Positions 35,024 to 45,682 of a stretch of DNA of 64,000 nt are shown in pieces. The DNA lies in assembly GCA_018524725.1 (NCBI GenBank), contig JAEUWP010000370.1:1-64000 (forward strand), in the 5' to 3' direction. Under the pieces are notes generated by a model. That model saw only the letters and a list, made by a program, of their open reading frames with translations, did no database searches and had not been told where the DNA came from. This DNA is from Podaxis mareebaensis (lineage: Eukaryota; Basidiomycota; Agaricomycetes; Agaricales; Agaricaceae). Every line of letters begins with the position of its first letter. Position 1 is the first letter of the stretch. A program made the position numbers and the translations under genes.

Positions 35024-36251
35024 ATAGCCCTCATCATATCGGTAGTACATTTATGCCACTACAATTACTCTCTCAACCGTCACTGTACCTTGTAGCTTTT
35101 TTGGATTGTCAGTTAAAACACTTGTTTCGCTATTCCACTCCACTCTGGCTAGCGCCATCCTTTGCGTAGGTTCAATTGGTCGCTCAGCTGTTGCTATAGA
35201 TGATCCTCCTACCCGTATTACATTGCCGTCTGGGTTTCAAATTGCTGTTCTTATGCTCAGAACCTGTGGTTAGAATAGTCCCACAATGATTGATAGCCTC
35301 TGGCGTGGCAAAGAACATCTGAGGTATTCAGCACATCTATATTGGGCTATATTTAATATCGAGTCATATTTCTTCATTTCATCTGTTTTTCGAAGCAATG
35401 TCAATTTTCAGGTACACTTACAATCTTGCAGATCCCTTTCAAGAGATATCACTCGCCTGCGGGCTACAAACAGTGATGGTGTACTTAGAAAGAGGTTCAG
35501 GGGGGGGTTAGATGCCATGTCCCGCTTGCAGAAGATGGCACCTGTGTGCCTCGTAGATGTTGAACCTAGCAACGAAATGAGCCGACACTCCACGTCAGAT
35601 TTTCTATTGTATAATATCCTTGAAGATGTCCAAGCCTTCAATCACTCTGTCTTCGCCTCTTGACAATTGGTAGCCTGTCCGTGACAAATTTATCAAGCGT
35701 TGATGACCCGTCCCACCATCCCGGCAACATAGAATCTCACCCACAGTTCTCGGATCGCCCGCCGTCTCAGGACTGACGCAGCGCGCGGAGAATATCCTTC
35801 AAATGGCAGCGGTAGGCGGTGGAAATAAGACAGACTAGGACGGCAGATAATACATCTGTACAGAATGCACGATCAATGATAGAAGACATGGAAATCAACA
35901 TGATACTCACCTCGTAACTACGTGTGGGATAACAATGGCCAGTTACATTTACTGCGCATGGAGGATCGAAATCCCAGATGAGGGCTTGCGGGTCAGATGC
36001 GCGTCACAAGAAACGGCCGCCGACAATAATGGCAGAAGCGCAGGGCTGCGGTCAAGGAAGGGCACGACAGAAGATAGAATCACGTTGCAGTTATATCAGT
36101 TCGACACGTTCCAGAAAGCACGATGACTGGCGGGTTAAAGATAGAATGCAGGAGGGACTGAGTCCTGCGGCGCCCCACTTAGGATTCAAAAACATAACAT
36201 GACGGAAGATGTACGTACATGACATCTTCTATGCTCAATCAAAGCTGACCG
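35024..36251. other. Intergenic, nothing recognised
   Basis: Convergent 3' flanks of the neighbouring genes. No supported frame. Confidence 0.55.
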
Positions 36252-37022
36252 TCAAAACCAATCCTTGCTCGATCTGCTGCGTTTCACTTCGCTCCGATAC
36301 ATCTTCTCAGATTTTCGTTTCGTCTTCTCAGCCTGCTTGAGCCGCTCGACCTTCTTCTTCTGCTCTTCGGAAGGTTCGTTCTTGATAGGAGCCATAGAAG
36401 CGGACAAAATTGCAGCGTGAAGCTACATCCATCGCATTCGCGTGAGAATCGGTACTGAATGTCGAGAACCATCGGGTGAAAACGGACTTTAGTTAGACAA
36501 TCATCAATGTTCTGAGCTTGTGAACGCGTGGCTGTTGATGAAACCTGAATGGAATGTGACGAAGAGACATAATGCGGCTATATTTAGGCTACGTTAGGAA
36601 TCAGAGTAGAAAGCATACAATGTAGAATAAGCGCTCACGGATCTGAGGAGTTCAGCTCGCGCCCAAGCAGGTATCCAGGAGCTGTTGAGCGGGCATTTGA
36701 TGATGGCTTTAGTATTAACTTTGTTAACGTTCTGAATTGATCGTATACGCGTCAGAAGGTTGAAAGAGGCGAGTGTCGTAGATTTCACCTGGCCTCCTGG
36801 TCCAGAACTTCTTGCGAAGTGTAGTTCGACGTGACTTCGGGGGATAGTAGCATCTTTGAATTTTGCTATCCATGACCGTGCTTTGTCTGTGTCTTCCGGT
36901 GTTTCCAGCGCCGTGAGGGCGGGTGGAATGGGCAATGTATTGTTACCATGGATTAGTCGGTATGAGGCGAAGAATATATGGTGTAGAAAAGATCGTTGCC
37001 TTGACAGGCCTAGCAACGACAT
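36252..37022 (-). CDS. Mitochondrial peptide-release-factor-like ribosome rescue protein (ICT1/Pth4 type), 184 aa
   Basis: Exons 37022-36789, 36731-36639, 36544-36488 and 36422-36252 join to 184 residues. Residues 64-82 read HVELHFARSSGPGGQ|NVNK. GGQ at 76-78 is the peptidyl-tRNA hydrolysing loop of class I release factors, and the following KVNTKA and RSQAQNIDDCL segments are typical of the RF-1 domain of small rescue factors (ICT1/MRPL58, yeast Pth4). The C-terminus is a Lys/Arg-rich helix (KKKVERLKQAEKTKRK...), which in this family contacts the ribosome. The short basic, hydrophobic N-terminus (SLLGLSRQRSFLHHIFFASY) suits a mitochondrial targeting peptide. An upstream ATG with a GTATGT...TTTCAG intron probably lies in the 5' leader. 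Confidence 0.9.
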
Positions 37023-38439
37023 GGTATCTGCTGAAAATGTCAGAAAACTTGGTGAAAAACGTCGCAAATAACATACCATGGACTGGAGAGAGTGCATCTG
37101 GTGAGTTCTTCGGCGAATGGTGGCACCAAAACGTTTTGATAAATATGTGCAAATAAGACCTTACTATATTCAGTTAATCAATTCCACATCAAAGTTCAGA
37201 CTAATATTCAGCCAGCTTCAACTAGACACAGTCAGCGATCGCGTTCCGGCGACACCCACCACCTAAAAGGAGCCTTGACGCAGTGATATCGGAATGAGAC
37301 GATGAGTTAACATAGTATTGAGCGTTGAACAAAAAAAAAAGTGAATTTTATATTTTTTCCGCACGTTTTGTTCTGGCAACCACCCCCCTGTGGCATTATG
37401 CAAGGCCAAATAGGCAACGAATCGAGGGCAGTGGACCTTTGCACCGGGGCTACATCACGATGTCGGTGATGATTCTACAGAGTAACGGGTGAAAACGAAT
37501 CAATCACTGATAAGTGTCCATTCTGAGCCTGTGAACACTCGACCAATATGATATTCTGTGGAGACGATACAGAACGTGGCCATGAAACATTGAAAGTAAA
37601 GGGAAGATCGGAAGACATTCCGAGGGACTCAGCACATGTCTGACCTTGGAAGGCGACACGCCAACAGAGGACAGAAAGTGCGTGGATGCAGCTTCCACAA
37701 ACACGCTTTATCTGCATGTATCCGTTCTTCTATGAAACGTGTCTGTTTCCGGATACGCGGTCATAGAAGTTGGAAAACAGTATGGTGACACTGACTTGAG
37801 AAAGACCCAGAAAACAAAATAAGCGTAAACACATATTAACTCGTAGTCAATTAAGATAAGATAAGATAGAGGCGCAGGCAAACTCTCGAAGTTCGGATAA
37901 CAAGCCGCTCCATGAAAATCCTCGGTCCTCAGTGACAAGCGAAGTGCTTGAATTTATAAAGCGCAGCGGTGACGCACCCCTCAAGCGCTTGCGGCGGCCC
38001 CAGATCTACAATTTACCTGGTTCTCTGGATTAAGCTACACGCTCCCATGTGACTGATAGCGAGTCTAAAATGTTGCAGGGACCATTCCCGACACTACAGT
38101 CCCGAGTCTCTAACGGAGTTACGCACCGTGAAAACACACGCCGACCATCTCTGATAGCCACCGCAGCCACCAGAACTCCCCTCGCAGTAACAGCAAGACC
38201 ATCGCCAAACTATCCGAGTCATAAACACGCCACCCATATCTCCCAAATTCGGCAATACCTTCCAAATCCAGGCAAGGATATCACAGTAGCGCACTGGCCA
38301 CACAAACCCGCACAAGCAGACCACCACACCAAACCTCTTCCTCATTGCCCACCACCACCACCACCAACCCACACCTCATTTCCACCCCACCTTCCTCTCC
38401 TAAACGCACACCACCCCTACCCTGACACAACTCTTTCCC
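37023..38439. other. Intergenic region with a GATA-motif cluster
   Basis: GATAAG occurs at 37855-37860 and 37860-37865, followed by GATAGA at 37865-37870. It lies between the divergently transcribed rescue factor and the acidic protein gene. No convincing coding frame is present. Confidence 0.5.
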
Positions 38440-39312
38440 ATGAGCACCGCAGCCAACTCATACTACTTCCGGCGCCGCACCATCGGCCGAGCAGCCTCCC
38501 CACCCACTTGGGCATGCTACGAAGAGATCCCCTACGATGACGATTATAGCTCCAGCTGTTCCGACGAAGACGACTCATGTTCCGAGGACGATGAAGACTA
38601 TCCACAGCAGACACAGACTCACCCGTCTGGGCGACCTAAACATTCCAGTGATTCAGAGGAGAGCGACTCTGCTGTCGCTACGAGAGACCGGAAGCCCAAT
38701 CGCCGTGATACAAACACTTCTGACATCAACATGGATCTAGGCCAAGATGCCAAAACGATCGATGGTTCCGGAAAGGACAAGGAATCGCAGAAGGATGTGA
38801 AGGGCAAGCAGCGGGCTGTCGATCCTGAGCCCGAGCCGACCCGTGGACGGAGGCACAGGAAGAAGGAACGCCACTCAACTTATACACTTAGGCCTATCTT
38901 GACTATTCATCGTAGTCAAGGTTTCGTGTGGAATCAAGTAAGTCAAGTTTTCCCTCCGCTTTAGTTACAACCGCTCATCTACGTCCCTCCCGCGATGGTT
39001 CAGGATCTCTTCATCCCGCCCTACGCCAAGGACCGATGTTCGTACAGTTCCTCATTTACACCTTCCTCCCTTGTTTATACCTACTGACCTTTTCTACTCC
39101 CTCACCTTTTGACATTCACAATACCTCTCTCCACGCTTCCCTGACAATCACCACTCCACTCCCTCTCCTCCGAATTCCGAATAGACGTCGCTTCGACCTC
39201 TCCGCCCAACGCACGTGGTTTCCTCTCCTCCAACTCCTCTAATACCGACTACGAGGTCGAGGTCGTCGAGATCAGAGTCAAGGAGGGCGAGCTGGATGAT
39301 ATCTTCCACTAA
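38440..39312 (+). CDS. Conserved acidic basidiomycete protein of unknown function, 219 aa
   Basis: Exons 38440-38937, 39004-39037 and 39185-39312 (total 660 nt) join in frame. The first 130 residues are disordered, with an acidic Asp/Ser/Glu run at about 28-50 and later basic patches. The conserved part is at the end: YTLRPILTIHRSQGFVWNQ, DLFIPPYAKDRYV, then SSNTDYEVEVVEIRVKEGEL and DDIFH at the stop. I have seen this C-terminal pattern in uncharacterised proteins of other mushrooms. The second donor (GTTCGT) is weak, but the splice gives the expected continuation. No function is assigned. Confidence 0.75.
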
Positions 39313-39923
39313 ATCATTCCTCCCACTTTCCATTTTCAACTTGCAGCATGGCCATCCCCATATCACACTTTGCACTCGAATCACACAGCATAAGTATTCC
39401 GTCTCTCCTCGTATCGTTTTTGTTCCCCATCCCATTACACTTGATTCTGGTTTCCCTACCTCTCTTCCTCCACTCCTTCCATACTGTGTCTATTTTTAGT
39501 CTTCTCTTCGTCGAATGTGTTTTTAGTCCTCGTCTTCTTTTTCTCTTGTCTTCTCTCGCCTGTTTATATAGCATACATTTGCTCAGCACCCCATCCCACC
39601 TCGACAATGACCAACGTAGTTCCGAATCATCGTACACGCACTTTGCATCTAAATATCTCGTATACCCGAGACGGAGATCCCGGAGACGAGTGATATTTAA
39701 GTCCTGCATTTCTGTGTGGGAAACTTGGGGAAACTAGAATAATTGATCTCTTGGCATGGTACTCAAGGCCTTAAAGGGGGTGTATATAGTGCGTATACGA
39801 GCGAGCATGCCCGTATGTAGCACAAGAAAACGGAACAACTATTTCAGATTACCTCTAGCGCGAGGGAATACGGTTCCACTACTCGAAGTGCAATGCAACT
39901 AATACCTCGGAACGAATCATCTT
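39313..39923. other. 3' flanks of convergent genes
   Basis: Short C/T-rich stretch. No gene. Confidence 0.6.
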
Positions 39924-41459
39924 CTAATTCCGGCTCTTCCTACCCAACACGTTCTGGCTGTCACTCACAAGGTTCTCCCTTGCAGCGATCAAAGCCTGCT
40001 CGCGATCTTCAAGTAATGCTTGGTGTGTGGTGATGCGACTTTCCAGCATTGCGAAGAGGTCTCCCTTTCTCCTGAGACAACCGTCAGAGGAAGCTATTCA
40101 AGTAAATGGGGCTTGGTACTCACTTCATATAATCTTGCGTCTGTGATGTCAATGGATCAGGTCATTTATTCCAGCAGGGGCGAGAGCGAAAGTACCTTGC
40201 TCAGCATCGCATTGAACCTCTGTTTCAGCTCTAACAGCGGATAAACCCTCGTAGGAATATGCGAGTCCCGATGAACCTACCTTCTGCACCATCCTTCCAC
40301 TCTTCTTCCGAAGCAGCCTGCCAGATACTAACACGGTTGTTGAAATGCTCTACTTGGTTCCGCAATAATCGATCTGTGTCGCAAGCGAGTATTGCGCCCA
40401 AGAGACACTGGTGAGGTGCGTTCGATGCCTGGGGATATTGTCCACTGCCAACTTCAGCAGTCGTATGTTCCGAACGCCCAGTATTCTTTACGAAGTCAGT
40501 TAACGGTAGCAAGAGAGGGAGAGACAGAGTACTATTCGTATCTGAGAGTCGTGCGAATTCCTTGGACGTTTGTGTGGTTGGGCTTGATCGCTGTCGCTAG
40601 TACTGGTATACCGTTCCCGAGAATGCTTCCGTGCTGAAGACATATCTTGTTGCCGCTGCTGCGCATAGTAGTGGTGATAATCTTCCTGGTTACCATAATC
40701 CTGCGGAAATATGCGTTGAGGCCGAATCACGGACGCATCAAATCCAGAAGATCCAGAAGAAGTGTCTGCATGCCCATGCCCATGAGGTGTCGAGGTCCTG
40801 AACGGAGCGTTAAGAGAGAAGTCGCCCGGCATTAGGTCATCCGATGCCCCAGATTGCGCAGATGAATCCGGCGAAGGCTGTTGTCGGATCGGGCCTCCAC
40901 TAGGCAACCTTTGCTGGTGTATATCATTGGATATATGCGCGCCAGAAAGGTGCAAAGGCGGTTCCGGAGACGATTCGTTGACGCGGGACGGCAACGCAGG
41001 TGTTTTGAAGCTCGTATTTGGAGATCCTAGAACGGCAGATTTCTCGTGAGCGAGGTGGATAGGAGTCGGTGTCCTTATGCTGTCTATGTTTGCGCCGTTA
41101 TTCATAGGCATGAGAGGTTGTTTTGCCCTGGGTCCAGAGTCACGGTAAGCTCGGTTTCCGGGGACCGTGGTTTGGGGTCGACTGAGGTCAGCTGCCAGTT
41201 GAAGGAGGTTTTTTGTGTCGGATGACCCATGAGATGCAGTACGGTTGAGACCTCGTCCAAGGAGTCCGGCGATGGGGAGGGGCTTGTTCGCGTCGAGACC
41301 AAGAGGCATGTTTTCGGAGTCAGGATTTGCCTGTCCAGAGCCACGGTGTAAGGCATTTGTAGGGTTTGGGATGAACGTAAGACCGTTGTTGCTGGTTGTG
41401 CCTGGAGCTGATGTAGTTTTCGCCTGACCGCCGAAGTGGAAAGGTGTGCGAGCGCTCAT
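39924..41459 (-). CDS. Disordered protein with C-terminal coiled coil, about 443 aa
   Basis: Exons 41459-40533, 40485-40281, 40230-40196, 40140-40124 (17 nt) and 40071-39924 total 1332 nt and stay in frame. Residues 1-300 are Ser/Pro/His/Asn-rich and disordered, with KHSRERY and KRPRN patches that could be nuclear signals. The conserved-looking part is C-terminal: LGAILACDTDRLLRNQVEHF, then IWQAASEEEWKDGAEELKQR, FNAMLSKTQDYMK and a heptad-rich LFAMLESRITTHQALLEDRE coiled coil. The EEEW...GAEELKQRF stretch weakly recalls the ECM11 C-terminal domain (meiotic synaptonemal factor), but this is not secure. It shares a 126-bp divergent promoter with THG1. Confidence 0.7.
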
Positions 41460-41518
41460 GGCGGTTGTGGTTAGAGTTTAACATGTGAAGTGTTACCTTG
41501 ATCTCTTTATCACTCGCG

Positions 41519-41534
41519 CTTATCTTATCTTATC
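41519..41534 (-). promoter_or_regulatory. Three tandem GATAAG motifs in a 126-bp divergent promoter
   Basis: CTTATC (GATAAG on the minus strand) occurs at 41519-41524, 41524-41529 and 41529-41534, between the start codons at 41459 (minus) and 41586 (plus). GATA-family zinc-finger factors bind this core in fungi. Use here is inference. Confidence 0.45.
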
Positions 41535-41585
41535 TTACGCGCCACCAGTTGTGCGCCATCATGACCAGCGTCATTTCACTCTGCA

Positions 41586-43233
41586 ATGGCCAACACCAAG
41601 TACGCCTATGTTCGAAACTTTGAGCTCCCTGACCCTCTACTTCCGGGAACGTTCTTAGTTTTCAGGCTAGATGGGCATTCTTTCCACCGGTGAGGATTCA
41701 AAAAATAATAAAGCAGATCATACACATTTGCTGATGCAACGGCTAGATTTTCTGATGTCCACAACTTCACGAAACCAAACGACATACGGGCGCTCCAGTT
41801 GATGGACCAAGCGGCGCGCGACACAATGGAGGTTCACCCAGACATCGTCCTGGCATTCGGCGAGTCTGACGAGTACAGGTACGCTCTCCGGCCTTGGTTT
41901 CTACTTCTGATTTGGCTGAATCTTCCCAGTTTCCTTCTCAAGAGGTCCACGACAATCTACAACCGCAGACAATCTAAAATTCTCTCAACACTGACCTCCC
42001 AATTCACCTCATCCTACGTCTTCCATTGGTCAAAATATTTCCCCAGTACGCCGCTCCAATATCCACCGTCCTTTGACGGGCGAATCGTACTGTATCCCAC
42101 AGAAAAGGAGGTCAAGGACTATTTCGCGTGGAGGCAGGCTGACAGTGCGCTCCTCTCTACCTGCTGTTCCAAAGCCACGTCTCAAATGCCTATTATCAGC
42201 ACATATCAACAATCTCTACAATACGACTTTTTGGGCCTTAGTCCAACAGGGAGGCCAAACAACTGCCGAAGCTCACGCCACGCTCCGCGTGTGTACATGC
42301 TTCCTTGCATTTCCAACCTCATCTATCTCTGATCTGCAGCCACGTAATCTAGGGATCATTCTCCAAAGACAAAAACGAGATTCTCTTCTCTCGTTTTAAC
42401 ATCAACTACAATACACTTGATGCTCGCTTCCGCAAAGGCAGCGTTCTAGTGCGCGAAGAGGTAAAGGAGGATTTAGTGCCAGAATGGCAAGAACCGCAAG
42501 AGCAGGTCGAATGTGGCCTGGGATCACTGCAAACACCAGTATCATTGCCAGAGAAAGTCAGTGTTTCTTCCAACTATTCTATTACCAACCAAAGTATTAC
42601 TAACGCTTGATCTTTGCTTCATCGTTGTTCCTTTGTTCTGAAAATTCCATTTCGCAACCAAAATACTTGTGTATATCCCATCAGATGTCCCTTTCGTTGG
42701 CCGAAGACGTCGGAGATGTGGCATCGACTCCACCCGTGAACAGGAATACGTCGGGCGGACCTCGAGAGTTCACCGACGATGAAACTGGCGTCGATGCACG
42801 CCACGAGCCTACGTCGATAGCACGAGAACCCGGCCAGACTCCAGCACTAATGCGAACTGCACTTGCCCCGGATGTCTTACCACTTCCTCATGACCACCCC
42901 AAACGCAGTCTAGACACCAATCCGAGCACTAGCATCAACACCAATGCCAACAACGATGCCAATACCGATCCGAATAATCATAATGCAAACCCAAATACCA
43001 CGTTCAAGGCCATCCCTGCTTCGTTGACATCCGACAGCCGAGGACAAGGACCACAACCAAGCCTCAACACCACTCCCAAGCCCACCACTCAGGGTAAAGT
43101 CAAGGCAAGACCAGACCCCAAAACCAAGGCTAAAACTAAAACCAAGCCAAAAGCAACCAGAATAGTACTTCTTCATTGCGACATCATACGTGATGGCTTC
43201 TGGAAAGCTCGACCTGAATTGTTGTCGGATTGA
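41586..43233 (+). CDS. THG1: tRNA(His) guanylyltransferase with a large low-complexity insert, about 430 aa
   Basis: Adds the essential G-1 to the 5' end of tRNA-His by 3'-5' polymerisation. Six exons: 41586-41689, 41747-41878, 41930-42144, 42200-42288, 42353-42556 and 42685-43233. Family motifs are complete: MANTKYAYVRNFE, FRLDGHSFHRFSDVHNFTKP with metal-binding Asp29, AFGESDEYSFLLK with Asp76, SFDGRIVLYPTEKEVKDY, FAWRQADTHINNLYNTTFWA, GQTTAEAHATLRG, EILFSRFNINYNTLDARFRK and a C-terminal HCDIIRDGFW. Residues about 249-405 are an Asn/Thr/Pro/Lys-rich insert between the catalytic body and the final 25 residues. Most THG1 proteins known to me are about 270 residues, so the insert is unusual unless part is an undetected intron. 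Single-copy and housekeeping. Confidence 0.93.
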
Positions 43234-45682
43234 AGCCAGGTTTCCGGATTTCAGGTTCCGGATTTTGGATTCTGAATCTGGATTCTTGAACCCCTCGTAC
43301 ACGGAGCACAGACGCATCAAGGTGCTCGTGTTTTTCTACGTCCAGGAATCGGCTCAGATGATGCCGGAGGTGGACGATTAATTTAGTCGATGGGCGGGGG
43401 ATGACGGGACGATCTGATGCGAGGAGCTTAACGGCAGGTTCCCGAGTTCTCAAATTCGTAAATTCGCGGCATGCGCGTCGGTATTATTGTCGGATGGGTG
43501 GCGTATTTTTGCTATCGTACACAAGAACCTGTAGGCTATTTGAGTGATCATATTCATTTAGCAGTCGCATTGCCCACAAATTAGTAGGCTGAACGGCGGA
43601 TAATATGCGGAAGCGAACGATGCACCTAAGCTTGAGTTTAGGTCCAATGATGGGAAGGGAACGATGCGTGAAGGACATTCGGATCGAATAGACCGTAGAA
43701 CGTGCTCCTAGTATGCGCTTGATCGCATTTCGGAATTTAGGATGTCCCTTGGGGTCACTCGCGATTTTGCGCTCAGGTGGGAGGATGATGGGTTGAGCAT
43801 GTGAGGACCGGATGGCGCGGTAGACACCCTACGCGTGCACAACGAGCAAGTGCTATTTTTGGTTTTGGTGCTAATGCAAGCAGGAGTCTATGGAAAGACG
43901 TAGACTTGCAACCGCCATTTCAGTTGGTAGGGATGATTGAGCAAAAATGAAGGAGCCGAGGGTGAGAACTTGGGATCAAGCTCCGAGATTCTCGAGTTCG
44001 ATGATCAAAGGCATTCAGTGAATTTCCTCGAATGAGATGGTTGTGCGTTGAGGACCTGCGGCAGCAGGGCGGTGATGGGCCATGAACTTATTTTGGGTGC
44101 AGACCAGGACCATAGCCGTGACCACAGTGATTTGATGCATTCGACAGGAACCCGTTGAGTACGATATGAGTGCCGAAATGAAGCTAACATATGGGCATTT
44201 GGGCGGTACAAGAACCAAGTTCGCCCGTTGCAACTTGCCTGCCGCCGTAGTCGATTGTGCAAGTTGATGCCATGCGCTACCTGCTTGTTCGTATAAGGGC
44301 ATATAGACGCTGTGCAATGTGTCGAGCAGTGATTGGATTGACGTTTGTGGACCCCCATTGGCTGTAAATTCGGTACTTGAATGGTGATCTGGTTCGTTCC
44401 TGAACTCGTTGAAGTGGATGCGGAACCGAACGGATTTCCGCAGGGAGCTGCTTCATGGCGCAGGAGTTATCGTATTTACTATTGAGCTTACTAGTGGCTC
44501 CCTGTTGGCATTGTGACCTCGTGCCCATGGTCACATTGCAAGCTCTTGTCATCATTCTGGCGCCACTACATGTTAGGGTGGCTGGTCTTAGTGGATACAC
44601 GGGTACGACGTGCAGAGAACAACTACTGAAACTTGTTTTACTCATGCATATGCTTGTCCGCTCGCAAGGTTGTACCACCTGGTCGTGTTGCGTCACCGTT
44701 GTGCTATTAGATGAGAAAAAGAATTCAGAAAATAGCTGCGTCGAACTTATTTTATTGACCCGTCTAACACAGTCCAAAAATGGACTATTCTCAACTCTTG
44801 ATCTCGACCATTCCAAATATTCACTCGTTGAGCATTCCCAATCTTGCAGCTCCAACCTTCTGACCTTCTGAACGGCCTCGTCATACCGTCTCACCACTTC
44901 CTTCTGCTGGCCGCTCGCACGCTGCATCCCAAAAACTGGTAAAGGGCCATCCGGACTATCAATCTCTCAACTCTGATAACGGTTTATCCTTCCCATTGGG
45001 CATTCGTACTCTCCCGAGCCCAATTTAACGGATGGTTCGGCCTATGGACCCGTAACAACGGCGCAAGGGTTGTACCATGGTACAACCTCGCAGATTCATG
45101 AGCCCCAGAAGGTGCGGGAGTGTACCGATTGACGCCTATCGGGGGCTGCACGCAGAAAGTCGCATAGCGCACGAGGTTGAATGCTCCATAAGTGGATGAT
45201 CTCTATTCCATATGCCTCATTGAAAGGAAATAATAGCAACGCTCCTTGGTCAGGCGTTCAGGACTATGTGTGCATGCATGATTCATAACGTACGATGATC
45301 GCATTGCAGTATCGGGTATTCCACCGACAGGTTTATCCTTCAACTTTCAGGAAGCCAGCATAACAATAACTCGTTGAGATGAGTCGATTTGCCGTAAGAA
45401 GAACAAAGAAGCACCTGACTGGAGGCCATGAGAATTTCGGAAGATATTTGCAACAAGCCGTGAAGACCCTGAACGGCCTGAGAAGTAACAAACCATTCAA
45501 GATACACAAACGCACCAATGGCGAAACTTGGATACATGACACCAACCAATTCGAAGACATTCAGCTTTGCATGCGTTGGACGTATCATGTCAACGCCGGT
45601 ATTAACTCAAGTAGATGGTGTCAGTACTAATACAAATGAATGGATCAACAAGAAAAGTCTACTTGGGGAAGCGAATAGTCAA
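43234..45682. other. Intergenic region with one isolated long frame
   Basis: A minus frame at 44277-44927 (216 codons, begins MQRASGQQKEVVRRYDEAVQ) is longer than most chance frames here. It could be an exon of an unrecognised gene, because its first 60 residues look helical. The rest of the frame is atypical and no partner exons or motif were found. A 20-bp perfect palindrome lies at 45068-45087. Confidence 0.4.
45068..45087. promoter_or_regulatory. Perfect 20-bp palindrome
   Basis: GGTTGTACCATGGTACAACC is its own reverse complement. It lies about 0.6 kb beyond the 3' end of UBP8, in otherwise featureless sequence. It may be a dimeric-factor site or chance. Confidence 0.35.

Noticed and set aside
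42910..43320. Minus-strand 136-codon frame with Gly/Ile-rich repeats
   Set aside because: Antisense of the Asn/Thr-rich THG1 insert.
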